This document shows, one piece after another, positions 6,626 to 12,249 of a stretch of 12,249 nucleotides of DNA; position 1 is the first letter of the stretch, and each line of letters starts with the position of its first letter. Below the pieces are notes generated by a model. That model was not told the origin of the DNA, did not search any database, and saw only the letters and a list, made by a program, of their open reading frames with translations. The DNA comes from an uncultured Clostridia bacterium (lineage in GTDB: Bacteria; Bacillota; Clostridia; Oscillospirales; CAG-272): NCBI GenBank assembly GCA_937894775.1, contig CALAXC010000412.1:1-12249 (forward strand), written 5' to 3'. Position numbers and translations under genes: made by a program.

Positions 6626-7102
6626 ATGGAACTTCACTTTCTTTTGACAGAAGAGGACGGCGATATCATCTTTTGGAAGGAGAGCTTACCGCACTTTTAT
6701 TTTTCGGAATATGTCAAGGATATTCTTGTTGCGGAAAAACGTAAGAAATATGCTTTTCTGCCGGTACCACAAGAACAGGGATTTACTAGAAAGAGAGTAG
6801 ACACAAAGCTTTACCTTCACGGGAAGGACGTGATCGAAATCGTACAAAAGCTTCCAAAGGGGCGCAGAGCGAGAATCATTAAGAAAATTATTCGCAAGCA
6901 TCTAAGAATGAACTACAGAAAAGCCGGTGTAGTTGTCCCTTCAGAAGAAACGAAAGAAGAAATCAAGATCAACGCTCAGCCTGCTGAAGAAGAGAAAACT
7001 ACTACCGACGTTATCGATGCCGTTAACTATGAGGATGATGACAAAATGAGCGACGAGTATAGACAAATGCTAAATCAAATGTCAAGGCGCAAGTTTTCCT
7101 GA
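6626..7102 (+). CDS. Unknown protein, possible ribbon-helix-helix segment
   Basis: The protein has 158 residues and begins three bases after the preceding stop. The middle part (about residues 55-95) reads as a short strand (RVDTKLYLHG), a helix (KDVIEIVQKLP) and a second, very basic helix (GRRARIIKKIIRKHLRM). This layout resembles ribbon-helix-helix DNA-binding proteins, including plasmid partition proteins of the ParR type. The match is by pattern only and the strand-to-helix spacing is not diagnostic. The C-terminal part (about 105-158) is acidic and probably disordered, ending in a basic MSRRKFS. The end of the gene lies within a hairpin (7081-7116). Confidence 0.6.
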   Translation: MELHFLLTEEDGDIIFWKESLPHFYFSEYVKDILVAEKRKKYAFLPVPQEQGFTRKRVDTKLYLHGKDVIEIVQKLPKGRRARIIKKIIRKHLRMNYRKAGVVVPSEETKEEIKINAQPAEEEKTTTDVIDAVNYEDDDKMSDEYRQMLNQMSRRKFS

Positions 7103-7116
7103 AAACGCCCCTTGAT
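7081..7116 (+). promoter_or_regulatory. Hairpin spanning the stop codon and gene junction
   Basis: GTCAAGG (7081-7087) pairs with CCTTGAT (7110-7116), GC (7089-7090) with GC (7107-7108), and GTTTT (7093-7097) with AAAAC (7102-7106), closed by a CCTG loop. There is one mismatch and a two-A bulge. The TGA stop (7100-7102) sits in the loop and first pair. No T run follows, so a processing or stability role is more likely than termination. Confidence 0.5.
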
Positions 7117-7136
7117 ATAAACAATATTATAAATAC

Positions 7137-7151
7137 AAAAATATGAAGGAG
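7137..7151 (+). repeat. Leader motif AAAAATATGAAGGAG, copy 3
   Basis: This is identical over 15 bases to 1616-1630 and 10373-10387, and provides the ribosome binding site for the gene starting at 7159. TATAAATA lies just before it (7128-7135). Confidence 0.75.
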
Positions 7152-7158
7152 TGTTTTG

Positions 7159-8325
7159 ATGAGAGAAGCTGAAGTCAGGCTTAGGAAAGCCGTAAACGAA
7201 TTATTGCACGTTGTCAGAATGAATGCATATATGAAAAAAGCACAGTCTGAACTAAATGAGCTTTTGGACGGATCCACAATGTCACTCGAGATATTTGAAG
7301 GAAAGCCGGGAAGCGAGAAGCTTACCGATGCTAAAAACTATTTCGATGAGCTGCTTCAAAAGGTGAAGGCTTCATACGGCTCGGAAGCAATTTCTGTAAC
7401 GTATAATCGCTTCAGGAGTGCACTTGATGATGCGGATTACCGTAAGACGCTTGGAGTGGAAAAAGAACTACAAACAGCAGAAAAGTCAGATCTGTTTAAA
7501 AAGGTTTTTGACTTAGTGGTGCCTGCTGCAGAAAAATGGGATTTTGAAAATGATTTCTTCAGTTATTTCATCGAAACCGCAAAGGAGATTTTGATGCCAA
7601 CCGGAGAAATGAATACCGAACAGGAAACTGTTTGCCCGTACTGCGACGGGTTACCAAAGCGTATTCCAAAATCTGAGTTTTTCGGACCACGTTCAGCTGA
7701 CACGGATGGTTATGTGTGGGGCTGTGAGTGCGGTGCTTATGCATTGATGAACGACGACGGAACGATTGCAGGAAAGCTTGGAGATACAATGCTTCATCAG
7801 AAACGCAATCTGGTAAAGGGAGCTTTGTGTGAGCTTTGTTCACTTGCGGGAATGACCTGCTATGAAAGCTACAGATGGTTCTCGCTTATCACAGGATGTA
7901 AACTCAACTCGATTGCAGACGTTGAATACCTGGATGTCGACAAGTGCAATTTGGCGCTTAAACTGTATATCTGCGTGAAGCAAAGAATTAAGGAAATGAA
8001 TTATGCATATCCAAAAGATCGAAACGAACTCTTTATGTTCTTTGCAGACGGCGGCAGATTGATGGTTTGCAATGCTTTCGGATTTCAGTACGGGAACCTT
8101 TTGATACCTTCTGAGATTGGTCCGGAAGGAATACGAATCTACGGCAAAGAAGGCAAGCAAAGCATCAGCTTTGCAAATGGGCTACAGTATGAGTTTAAGG
8201 ACGATCAGATTTTTGTGGTTCACCCCAGCGGTAAAAAAGAAAAGTACCGTATGATGCCAGCAGAAATCAGGGACGAACTCTTTAGTCTTAAGGAAGAAGA
8301 TTTTATGGCTGTTAAGGCCGTTTAA
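7159..8325 (+). CDS. DUF3268-like zinc-finger protein with helical N-terminal extension
   Basis: The protein has 388 residues. The ATG at 7159 is chosen over a TTG at 7156 because it is better placed relative to GAAGGAG (7145-7151). Residues 1-150 are mostly helical and unrecognised. Residues about 159-280 resemble the zinc-finger domain called DUF3268, common in phages and mobile elements: CPYC (Cys159, Cys162), then CEC (Cys189, Cys191) followed by GAYA, GKLGDTMLHQKRNLVK and a segment like AY-x-WL (YESYRWFSLITG). The family's function is not known; nucleic-acid binding is plausible. DUF3268 proteins are usually much shorter, so the N-terminal helical part and the roughly 100-residue C-terminal beta-rich part are additions. 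The family call is from memory of the motif order and is moderately sure. Confidence 0.7.
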   Translation: MREAEVRLRKAVNELLHVVRMNAYMKKAQSELNELLDGSTMSLEIFEGKPGSEKLTDAKNYFDELLQKVKASYGSEAISVTYNRFRSALDDADYRKTLGVEKELQTAEKSDLFKKVFDLVVPAAEKWDFENDFFSYFIETAKEILMPTGEMNTEQETVCPYCDGLPKRIPKSEFFGPRSADTDGYVWGCECGAYALMNDDGTIAGKLGDTMLHQKRNLVKGALCELCSLAGMTCYESYRWFSLITGCKLNSIADVEYLDVDKCNLALKLYICVKQRIKEMNYAYPKDRNELFMFFADGGRLMVCNAFGFQYGNLLIPSEIGPEGIRIYGKEGKQSISFANGLQYEFKDDQIFVVHPSGKKEKYRMMPAEIRDELFSLKEEDFMAVKAV

Positions 8326-8328
8326 GAC

Positions 8329-8346
8329 TCACCGCGCAAGCGGTGA
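8329..8346 (+). promoter_or_regulatory. Small GNRA-loop hairpin between genes
   Basis: TCACCGC (8329-8335) pairs with GCGGTGA (8340-8346) around a GCAA loop, a member of the stable GNRA class. It begins three bases after a stop codon and lies 17 bases before the next start. No T run follows. It also contains a GTG (8343) that would otherwise look like a start. Confidence 0.6.
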
Positions 8347-8363
8347 TACATAGCGGAGGTTAT

Positions 8364-8624
8364 ATGAAAACATACAGAATAGTAATTAATGGGCAAGAGA
8401 TCAAGATATGTGCCAAAACCATAAATATCTCGCGGAAGAGATGCAATGCATATCTTAACTCACTGCTCGAAAAAACAGAGAAGGAATTCGGCTCACACCG
8501 GTTCTTTTGGTCCGACGTGATAATGCTGAATATGCTGACGAACAGAATTCTGTATCATTCGGATCCGCAACATATAGAAAAAATATTGGCTCCTAAGGGA
8601 GGGGAGGAAACAGATGATGAATAG
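8364..8624 (+). CDS. Unknown small protein
   Basis: The protein has 86 residues. The ATG at 8364 is supported by GCGGAGG (8353-8359). An in-frame GTG at 8343 is rejected because it lies inside a hairpin and has no ribosome binding site. The protein opens with a strand-like YRIVINGQEIKI, continues with a probable helix (about 27-45) and a second helix (about 50-66), and ends in an acidic tail. The opening and later LNMLTNRIL faintly recall ZapA-type small proteins, but not enough for a call. Its end overlaps the start of the RemA-like gene by 11 bases, so the two are probably translated together. Confidence 0.6.
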   Translation: MKTYRIVINGQEIKICAKTINISRKRCNAYLNSLLEKTEKEFGSHRFFWSDVIMLNMLTNRILYHSDPQHIEKILAPKGGEETDDE

Positions 8625-8886
8625 GTTTTTACACATTGGATTTGACTCGTATGTTGATTCCGAAAAAATCGTTCTTATTGCTGCTTGTGATATAGATAAG
8701 ATCAGGCGCGAGATGAAAAAAAGAGAAATCAATAAAAACTCATTGAGTTTTTGGAATGCATGCGGTGGTAAGGAGATGCGTTCGGTCATTTTGATGACTG
8801 ACGGGATGTTGGTCACGACGTCGCTTAATCCGGATACTTTGGTAGGCAGATATGAGGAAATGATTCAAGGAGGTTTTCTTAAATGA
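8614..8886 (+). CDS. RemA-like (DUF370) regulatory protein
   Basis: The 90-residue protein follows the RemA pattern along its whole length: FLHIGFDSYVDSEKIVLI at the start (RemA: a short strand with IGFGN, then IVSIV), a basic central helix (KIRREMKKREINK), a segment like the RemA T-x-G-R-K-T-R-A (ACGGKEMRSVILMTDG), and LVTTSLNPDTLVGRY near the end (RemA: VILSAVQPETVAHR). RemA of Bacillus subtilis is a small DNA-binding regulator of biofilm matrix genes, proposed to bend DNA. Finding it in an accessory operon suggests a DNA-binding or element-specific regulatory role (inference). It overlaps the genes on both sides: 11 bases upstream and ATGA downstream. GGAGGGGAGGA precedes its start. The central region is divergent. 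Confidence 0.8.
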   Translation: MMNRFLHIGFDSYVDSEKIVLIAACDIDKIRREMKKREINKNSLSFWNACGGKEMRSVILMTDGMLVTTSLNPDTLVGRYEEMIQGGFLK

Positions 8887-10322
8887 CCGATAAGTTCAGA
8901 AAAGCATGGCAGGACATAGAAGAGGCAATAGGAAGTTGCTGCCTTCATAAAAAAGCTGCTTTCCGTGAGATTTCGGGTAAGGGTGTACAACAGCTTTCCT
9001 TGGTTACAACTGCTTCTCCTGATGTGATAAGAGCATTCATCGGAGAGCGGAACGTCGACGAAAGTCAGCCTAACCGTTTTGCTTTTGCACATGACGGTAT
9101 CCAGGTGGATCTGACTACCTTCTGTGACGAGGAGGATGTGGACAAACTGTTTGTTAAATCTTTTAGACACACGCTGACTATTGATTCCGTCGGCATTACA
9201 CGAGACGGACAAATCAGCAATATGTATCACGGTGTCGAGGATATTCAGAACAAGATTCTGCGTTTGACAGATGAGAAGTCTGTGATTTCCGAGATCCTTT
9301 TTAGGCGAATTCTTCAAATGATTTACAACGAGGGATTCAGACTGGACGAATCCATCAAACGTAAAATTGAGGCAGAGAAATTTTTTGAGAAAGAAAGTTA
9401 CAGACGAAAATTCTGCGAGGTGCTTTCTGCTTCCTTAAAAGCGCCTAATACCAACTGGGAAAGGATCGCTGAGCTTGTCGATGTTCTAGGCGGTTACATC
9501 GGTCACAGAAAGCCGATTGTAAATTATACGAGAGAGATTTCAGAAGGCAAAAATGATGCATATAAGCGAACATACGCATTTCTGATCTTTGCCTTAATCA
9601 AAGTAACGTCAAAGGATATTCACCCCCTGTATAGCGGTGATCCCGCTGTGGGGTATTTGGATTCTCTTTGCAACAGACTCGGCGTGATTGTCGAGACGTA
9701 CAGTCAGTATAAGGATCTGAAGGAGAAGTACGGTGCGGAATTTATGGAGATGCTCTTTGATATGCAGGAGCTTTGGATGGCAATGGAAAATGTGCCGTAC
9801 AAACGACCTACCGAGAGAGACTTCGACAGAATGGCACTCCTCATTGCTGATAAGCGTTTTTGGGGATCAGGTTCGCAAACGAAGGAGCCGGAACAGGTAG
9901 TATCCAAAATGAAGGAAAAGCCACCTGTGATTGAAGCGGAAAAAGGTCCGGAAATGGGTACCAAGTTATCGCTTGAGGGCTCGTTCGACTTTAACAGAGT
10001 GATGAACGGAGGCTATAACGAAGCTGACTATGAAGGTCCCACAGAGGGACCGGTTAAGGATGACTATGTCCATGAGGAAGAGCGTGAGGAGCAAAATGCA
10101 GATAATGTATCAACTTCGGACGGTCTTGATATCTTCGATTCGGCAATTGCTGACGAAAATTCTTTTGATGAGACCAAGGATGGCTTTGATGAAAGTGGAC
10201 TTGAGGAATACGAATCGATGGGAAGAAAAAAGGTTGAACCCCAAGTGCCTGTTCTGAAACATAAGCAAAGCGACTCTATTCTTGGTCGCAACAAAGGTCA
10301 TAAGATGATCGTTGGCAAATAA
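8883..10322 (+). CDS. CCA-adding-enzyme-like protein lacking catalytic motifs
   Basis: The N-terminal 165 residues follow the layout of bacterial tRNA CCA-adding enzymes and poly(A) polymerases. LVTTASPDVIRAF (about 40-52) matches the D-V-D-I-A-T-x-A-S-P-D region, VDLTTF (75-80) matches EVTTFR, FRHTLTIDSVGITRDGQIS (94-112) matches RRDLTINAMA-x-x-x-DGE, and GVEDIQNKILRL (117-128) matches the GG-x-x-D-x-x-x-x-x-IR step. ILFRRILQMIYNEGFRLD (138-155) matches DALRMLRAVRF-x-x-x-LGF-x-L. The catalytic parts are missing: there is no GGAVRD, the D-x-D is replaced by Gln-Leu-Ser, RRD is FRH and EDxxR is altered. Only the third carboxylate (Asp76) may remain. Residues about 330-479 form an acidic, probably disordered tail absent from normal CCA enzymes. 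It is probably not a nucleotidyltransferase; RNA or tRNA binding is inference. The start overlaps the RemA-like stop (ATGA). Confidence 0.75.
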   Translation: MTDKFRKAWQDIEEAIGSCCLHKKAAFREISGKGVQQLSLVTTASPDVIRAFIGERNVDESQPNRFAFAHDGIQVDLTTFCDEEDVDKLFVKSFRHTLTIDSVGITRDGQISNMYHGVEDIQNKILRLTDEKSVISEILFRRILQMIYNEGFRLDESIKRKIEAEKFFEKESYRRKFCEVLSASLKAPNTNWERIAELVDVLGGYIGHRKPIVNYTREISEGKNDAYKRTYAFLIFALIKVTSKDIHPLYSGDPAVGYLDSLCNRLGVIVETYSQYKDLKEKYGAEFMEMLFDMQELWMAMENVPYKRPTERDFDRMALLIADKRFWGSGSQTKEPEQVVSKMKEKPPVIEAEKGPEMGTKLSLEGSFDFNRVMNGGYNEADYEGPTEGPVKDDYVHEEEREEQNADNVSTSDGLDIFDSAIADENSFDETKDGFDESGLEEYESMGRKKVEPQVPVLKHKQSDSILGRNKGHKMIVGK

Positions 10323-10334
10323 CTAGGTTTCTTA

Positions 10335-10356
10335 ATACCTGTCCAAAGGACGGTAT
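10335..10356 (+). promoter_or_regulatory. Intergenic hairpin
   Basis: ATACC (10335-10339) plus GTCC (10341-10344) pair with GGAC (10348-10351) plus GGTAT (10352-10356). There is one bulged T (10340) and a three-A loop. It begins 12 bases after the stop of the CCA-like gene. A/T-rich sequence without a T run follows, so it is not a standard terminator. Confidence 0.55.
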
Positions 10357-10372
10357 AGGAATATAAATCTTA

Positions 10373-10387
10373 AAAAATATGAAGGAG
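10373..10387 (+). repeat. Leader motif AAAAATATGAAGGAG, copy 4
   Basis: This is identical over 15 bases to 1616-1630 and 7137-7151. It is the ribosome binding site of the gene at 10396. Here the leader AUG opens a six-codon frame (MKEEFK) whose TGA overlaps the gene start as ATGA. Confidence 0.75.
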
Positions 10388-10395
10388 GAATTCAA

Positions 10396-10662
10396 ATGAT
10401 TCAAAACAGCAAGGTTATCACAGAAAACGAATTTATGCAGAAAAGAAAAATCATTCTTTTGCGAGCTGTAGCAACACTGAAAAGACTCGGAGGAAATGAG
10501 AGCCTTATTGAGGAACTTGTCGAAAAAGCAAGGCAAAACGATGAAACTATGCTTGACGGACTCCTTGAAAAACTTACCGAATTGCAAAGCGGATATAGGG
10601 AGAAATCATCTGCCTATTGTCGCTTACAAGAAATAATTGATGAAATTGAAGGAGGTTGCTGA
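10396..10662 (+). CDS. Unknown small helical protein
   Basis: The protein has 88 residues and no recognised family. Composition and heptad-like spacing of Leu, Ile and Glu suggest that almost the whole protein is helical, with a possible coiled coil at about residues 50-84 (LLEKLTELQSGYREKSSAY and the end). It lacks a signal peptide or membrane segment. The start at 10396 is supported by GAAGGAGG (10381-10388). Its stop is one base before the next start at 10664, and its last codons carry that gene's ribosome binding site (GGAGGT, 10651-10656), so the two probably act together. Confidence 0.65.
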   Translation: MIQNSKVITENEFMQKRKIILLRAVATLKRLGGNESLIEELVEKARQNDETMLDGLLEKLTELQSGYREKSSAYCRLQEIIDEIEGGC

Positions 10663-10663
10663 A

Positions 10664-11830
10664 ATGGCATACGAAAAACACGAAGACAATTATGAGGGCT
10701 TTTTTGACAAACATGATGCGTTCATGGACGAACTGAAGGAACGATGTGCGGAGACAAAAAGGTACGAAGTAAAACCTGATAAAGTCACGTTCTATAGCGG
10801 TCATATCGAGGGCAATGATATGATCCTTGAAAGAATCGTTGATAGTAAGGTGGAAAGCTGTGCTTATCCGATTGCTCCCGAAAACGAATGCATTTGGAAA
10901 AGTGCGGACGTACAGAGCATTGGTTTAATCATCCGCTTCCCTGATGAGACCGGTAATTTAATTCTCGTTCCGCTTTCTCAGATGAGTAAGCTGTCCATTG
11001 GAAATCGCACCAAACTGACCTTTTCGGGTGATTGGAGCATGCCTGTCAACAAGATTGCGCTTGCCCGTATGTACGAGGATCTGATGCAGAAGGAAATCAA
11101 AAAAGAATCCGTTCAGATCATCACGGTGTACGGCAAGGTCCATGCAATTATGACGCAGGTGTATTCGCCAACCGGACATGACGAGTTTTTTGAAAAAATC
11201 GATGTAAAGGTAGGGGAACGCTTCGGCAACGTTGTAACGCTTCGAAGCGGATATATTTCTCACAAGTGGTCAAGAGCCACCTGGTATATCGGTGAGTATC
11301 AGAATGGAAATTCCTCAAGAAAGGTAGAACTCGGCATCTCTGCTATCGACAGTCAGACCGGACACAGCGGTGCTGTTCTTCAGCCGTGCCTGTTTTCGGG
11401 TCGAAAGAAGCATGCAATGCTGTTCGATGATGCGTGGTATTCAAAGCATATGGCGCTTACGGAGGAAGGTATCGGTCAGGCAATTGACGTGGTACATATG
11501 ACTTTAAATGACAATGCGCAGAAGCTTCTTGATACCGTAGGCATCACATTGCAGAATCCGGGCTTATATGCCAAGAGAATTTGCGAGGAGCTTAACAAGA
11601 TCGCAAAGAAGATGTCGGGAGCTCTAATTCCCGGCAAAACCGTCAAAACCTTTATTTCCTCGGTTGAGGGATTAAGTCTTATCAGATCCAATCTGACCGT
11701 ATGGGATGTTATTGAGATCTTGTGGGATCTTCCTGAAACAACCAGTGCAGGTGAAGGTCATAAGGACGGTTTGATGAAGACTGTGTCGAGAGTTATCACA
11801 CTAAATCACAGTGAGCTTGATGCAGCATAA
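10664..11830 (+). CDS. Unknown 388-residue protein, possibly DUF932-like
   Basis: The ATG at 10664 lies seven bases after GGAGGT (10651-10656). In-frame TTG and ATG codons at 10637 and 10640 are rejected because they precede that site and overlap the upstream gene. The protein is soluble, with no membrane segment. The first 100 residues are acidic and mixed, the middle is beta-rich, and the last 130 are helical. The middle segment (ELGISAIDSQTGHSGAVLQ and PCLFSG) faintly resembles phage/plasmid DUF932 proteins, where an S-x-x-G-x-S-x-x-x-P stretch precedes a conserved Cys. This is a weak guess. No catalytic motif was identified. It sits just upstream of an SSB-like gene, so a DNA-related role is possible. 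Confidence 0.65.
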   Translation: MAYEKHEDNYEGFFDKHDAFMDELKERCAETKRYEVKPDKVTFYSGHIEGNDMILERIVDSKVESCAYPIAPENECIWKSADVQSIGLIIRFPDETGNLILVPLSQMSKLSIGNRTKLTFSGDWSMPVNKIALARMYEDLMQKEIKKESVQIITVYGKVHAIMTQVYSPTGHDEFFEKIDVKVGERFGNVVTLRSGYISHKWSRATWYIGEYQNGNSSRKVELGISAIDSQTGHSGAVLQPCLFSGRKKHAMLFDDAWYSKHMALTEEGIGQAIDVVHMTLNDNAQKLLDTVGITLQNPGLYAKRICEELNKIAKKMSGALIPGKTVKTFISSVEGLSLIRSNLTVWDVIEILWDLPETTSAGEGHKDGLMKTVSRVITLNHSELDAA

Positions 11831-11878
11831 GAGGCATAATTCGTTTTCCCCCTTGAATTTCAAGAAGGAGAATGAAAT

Positions 11879-12249
11879 ATGGTTAAGAAAAATGTTTCGC
11901 TTAATATCGGCTACTGCCAGGGAGTTATGAATGCAGGCGTATTTTCGCCTTCGCCCTCCTATGCAAGGATGGATGTTCGTACGAAAAACGGACGCAAAAA
12001 CCCCGTGACAAAAAGGTACGATATGCAGGTCTTTAACTTTGTAGCTCTTGGTGATATGGTCGAACAGATCGTTCACGGCTGCAAGGTAGGAGACCGTGTT
12101 ACCGTGAGCTATTATCTGAAGGAACGTGTTCATATTAACAAACGCACGGGAAAAGGGGCCTTTGTAAACGAAATGATTATAAAGGACATCTTTGTGCGCA
12201 GTGCTGCGGATGAAAAAATTGTTGGTCAGAATTATACCGAAATGTCCAG
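11879..12249 (+). CDS. SSB-like OB-fold protein (partial, runs off the window)
   Basis: The frame is open from the ATG at 11879 to the window end, giving 123 residues, with no stop seen. GAAGGAG (11864-11870) supports the start. The core reads YDMQVFNFVALGDMVEQIV, then KVGDRVTVSYYLKERV, then VNEMIIKDIFV. This follows the single-stranded-DNA-binding protein pattern of an F-x-x-V-x-F/L-G-x-x-A/V-E strand-helix, a K-G-x-x-V-x-V-x-G-x-L-type strand and a later strand. The usual Trp in the third strand is not obvious, and the N-terminal part differs from housekeeping SSB. It would bind single-stranded DNA during replication or transfer of the element. An OB fold of another type is possible. Confidence 0.6.
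   Translation, partial: MVKKNVSLNIGYCQGVMNAGVFSPSPSYARMDVRTKNGRKNPVTKRYDMQVFNFVALGDMVEQIVHGCKVGDRVTVSYYLKERVHINKRTGKGAFVNEMIIKDIFVRSAADEKIVGQNYTEMS

Noticed and set aside
7128..7135. TATAAATA as a T4-type phage late promoter
   Set aside because: It occurs exactly once in an A/T-rich gap; a partial TATAAAT is at 10362, and the other leaders lack it. This is not enough to call a promoter.
8343..8363. GTG at 8343 as start of the small gene
   Set aside because: It lies inside the GNRA hairpin without a ribosome binding site; the ATG at 8364 has GCGGAGG at good distance.
8883..10322. Functional tRNA CCA-adding enzyme
   Set aside because: The GGAVRD, D-x-D, RRD and EDxxR motifs are missing or changed, so nucleotide addition is unlikely.
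10637..10663. TTG/ATG at 10637-10642 as start of the 388-residue protein
   Set aside because: These codons come before the clear ribosome binding site GGAGGT at 10651 and overlap the upstream gene; the ATG at 10664 fits better.
11852..11864. Hairpin CTTGA-ATT-TCAAG before the SSB-like gene
   Set aside because: Five pairs with mostly A/T and a three-base loop is too weak to support a functional claim.

Overview
This window is a compact, one-directional block of accessory genes. All supported genes are on the + strand, and the largest gap is about 93 bases. Strong AAGGAGG ribosome binding sites, moderately low GC and several Firmicutes-type protein families (RemA/DUF370-like, YwbE-like) point to a Clostridia host, perhaps Lachnospiraceae or Ruminococcaceae (inference). 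The tight packing, many unrecognised small proteins, phage or plasmid style families (DUF3268-like zinc finger, SSB-like OB fold, possible annealing/ExoX-like protein) and the lack of housekeeping genes suggest a large mobile element: megaplasmid, integrative conjugative element or large phage. No integrase, structural, conjugation or replication-initiator gene is visible to decide which. No rRNA, tRNA, CRISPR array or insertion sequence was seen.

Layout. 1-109 is the tail of an unidentified upstream gene. 106-863 is a PP2C-type Ser/Thr phosphatase whose start is interrupted by an apparent 2-nt frameshift. 957-1577 is a two-helix membrane protein with a basic cytoplasmic tail. 1638-2420 is a possible recombination-accessory protein. 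2484-5940 is the centrepiece: a MoxR/CobS-like AAA+ ATPase with a long unrecognised N-terminal region, closely followed by a CobT-like protein with an HExxH motif, a Gly/Gln-rich linker and a VWA domain with an intact MIDAS. 5945-7102 holds three small genes: a Cys/His zinc-knuckle plus YwbE-like protein, a zinc-ribbon-like protein and a possible ribbon-helix-helix protein. 7159-8325 is a DUF3268-like zinc-finger protein. 8364-10322 is a tightly overlapping trio: a small unknown, a RemA-like regulator, and a protein built like a CCA-adding enzyme but lacking its catalytic motifs. 10396-11830 holds a small helical protein and a 388-residue unknown. 11879 to the window end is an SSB-like protein, cut by the window edge.

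How the genes may work together (inference). The AAA+ ATPase and the metallopeptidase-like VWA protein probably form a MoxR-VWA remodelling machine. The PP2C phosphatase and membrane protein may provide signalling or membrane tethering. MoxR/VWA and PP2C/VWA combinations are known from proposed stress-response and conflict systems, but this layout with HExxH fused to VWA does not match a system I can name. The RemA-like, CCA-like, zinc-finger and SSB-like proteins look like nucleic-acid functions of the element.

RNA-level organisation is notable. Longer gaps contain hairpins, and four genes share a leader ending in TATGAAGGAG just before the start. The leader of the AAA+ gene can form either a terminator-like hairpin or a hairpin that hides its ribosome binding site.
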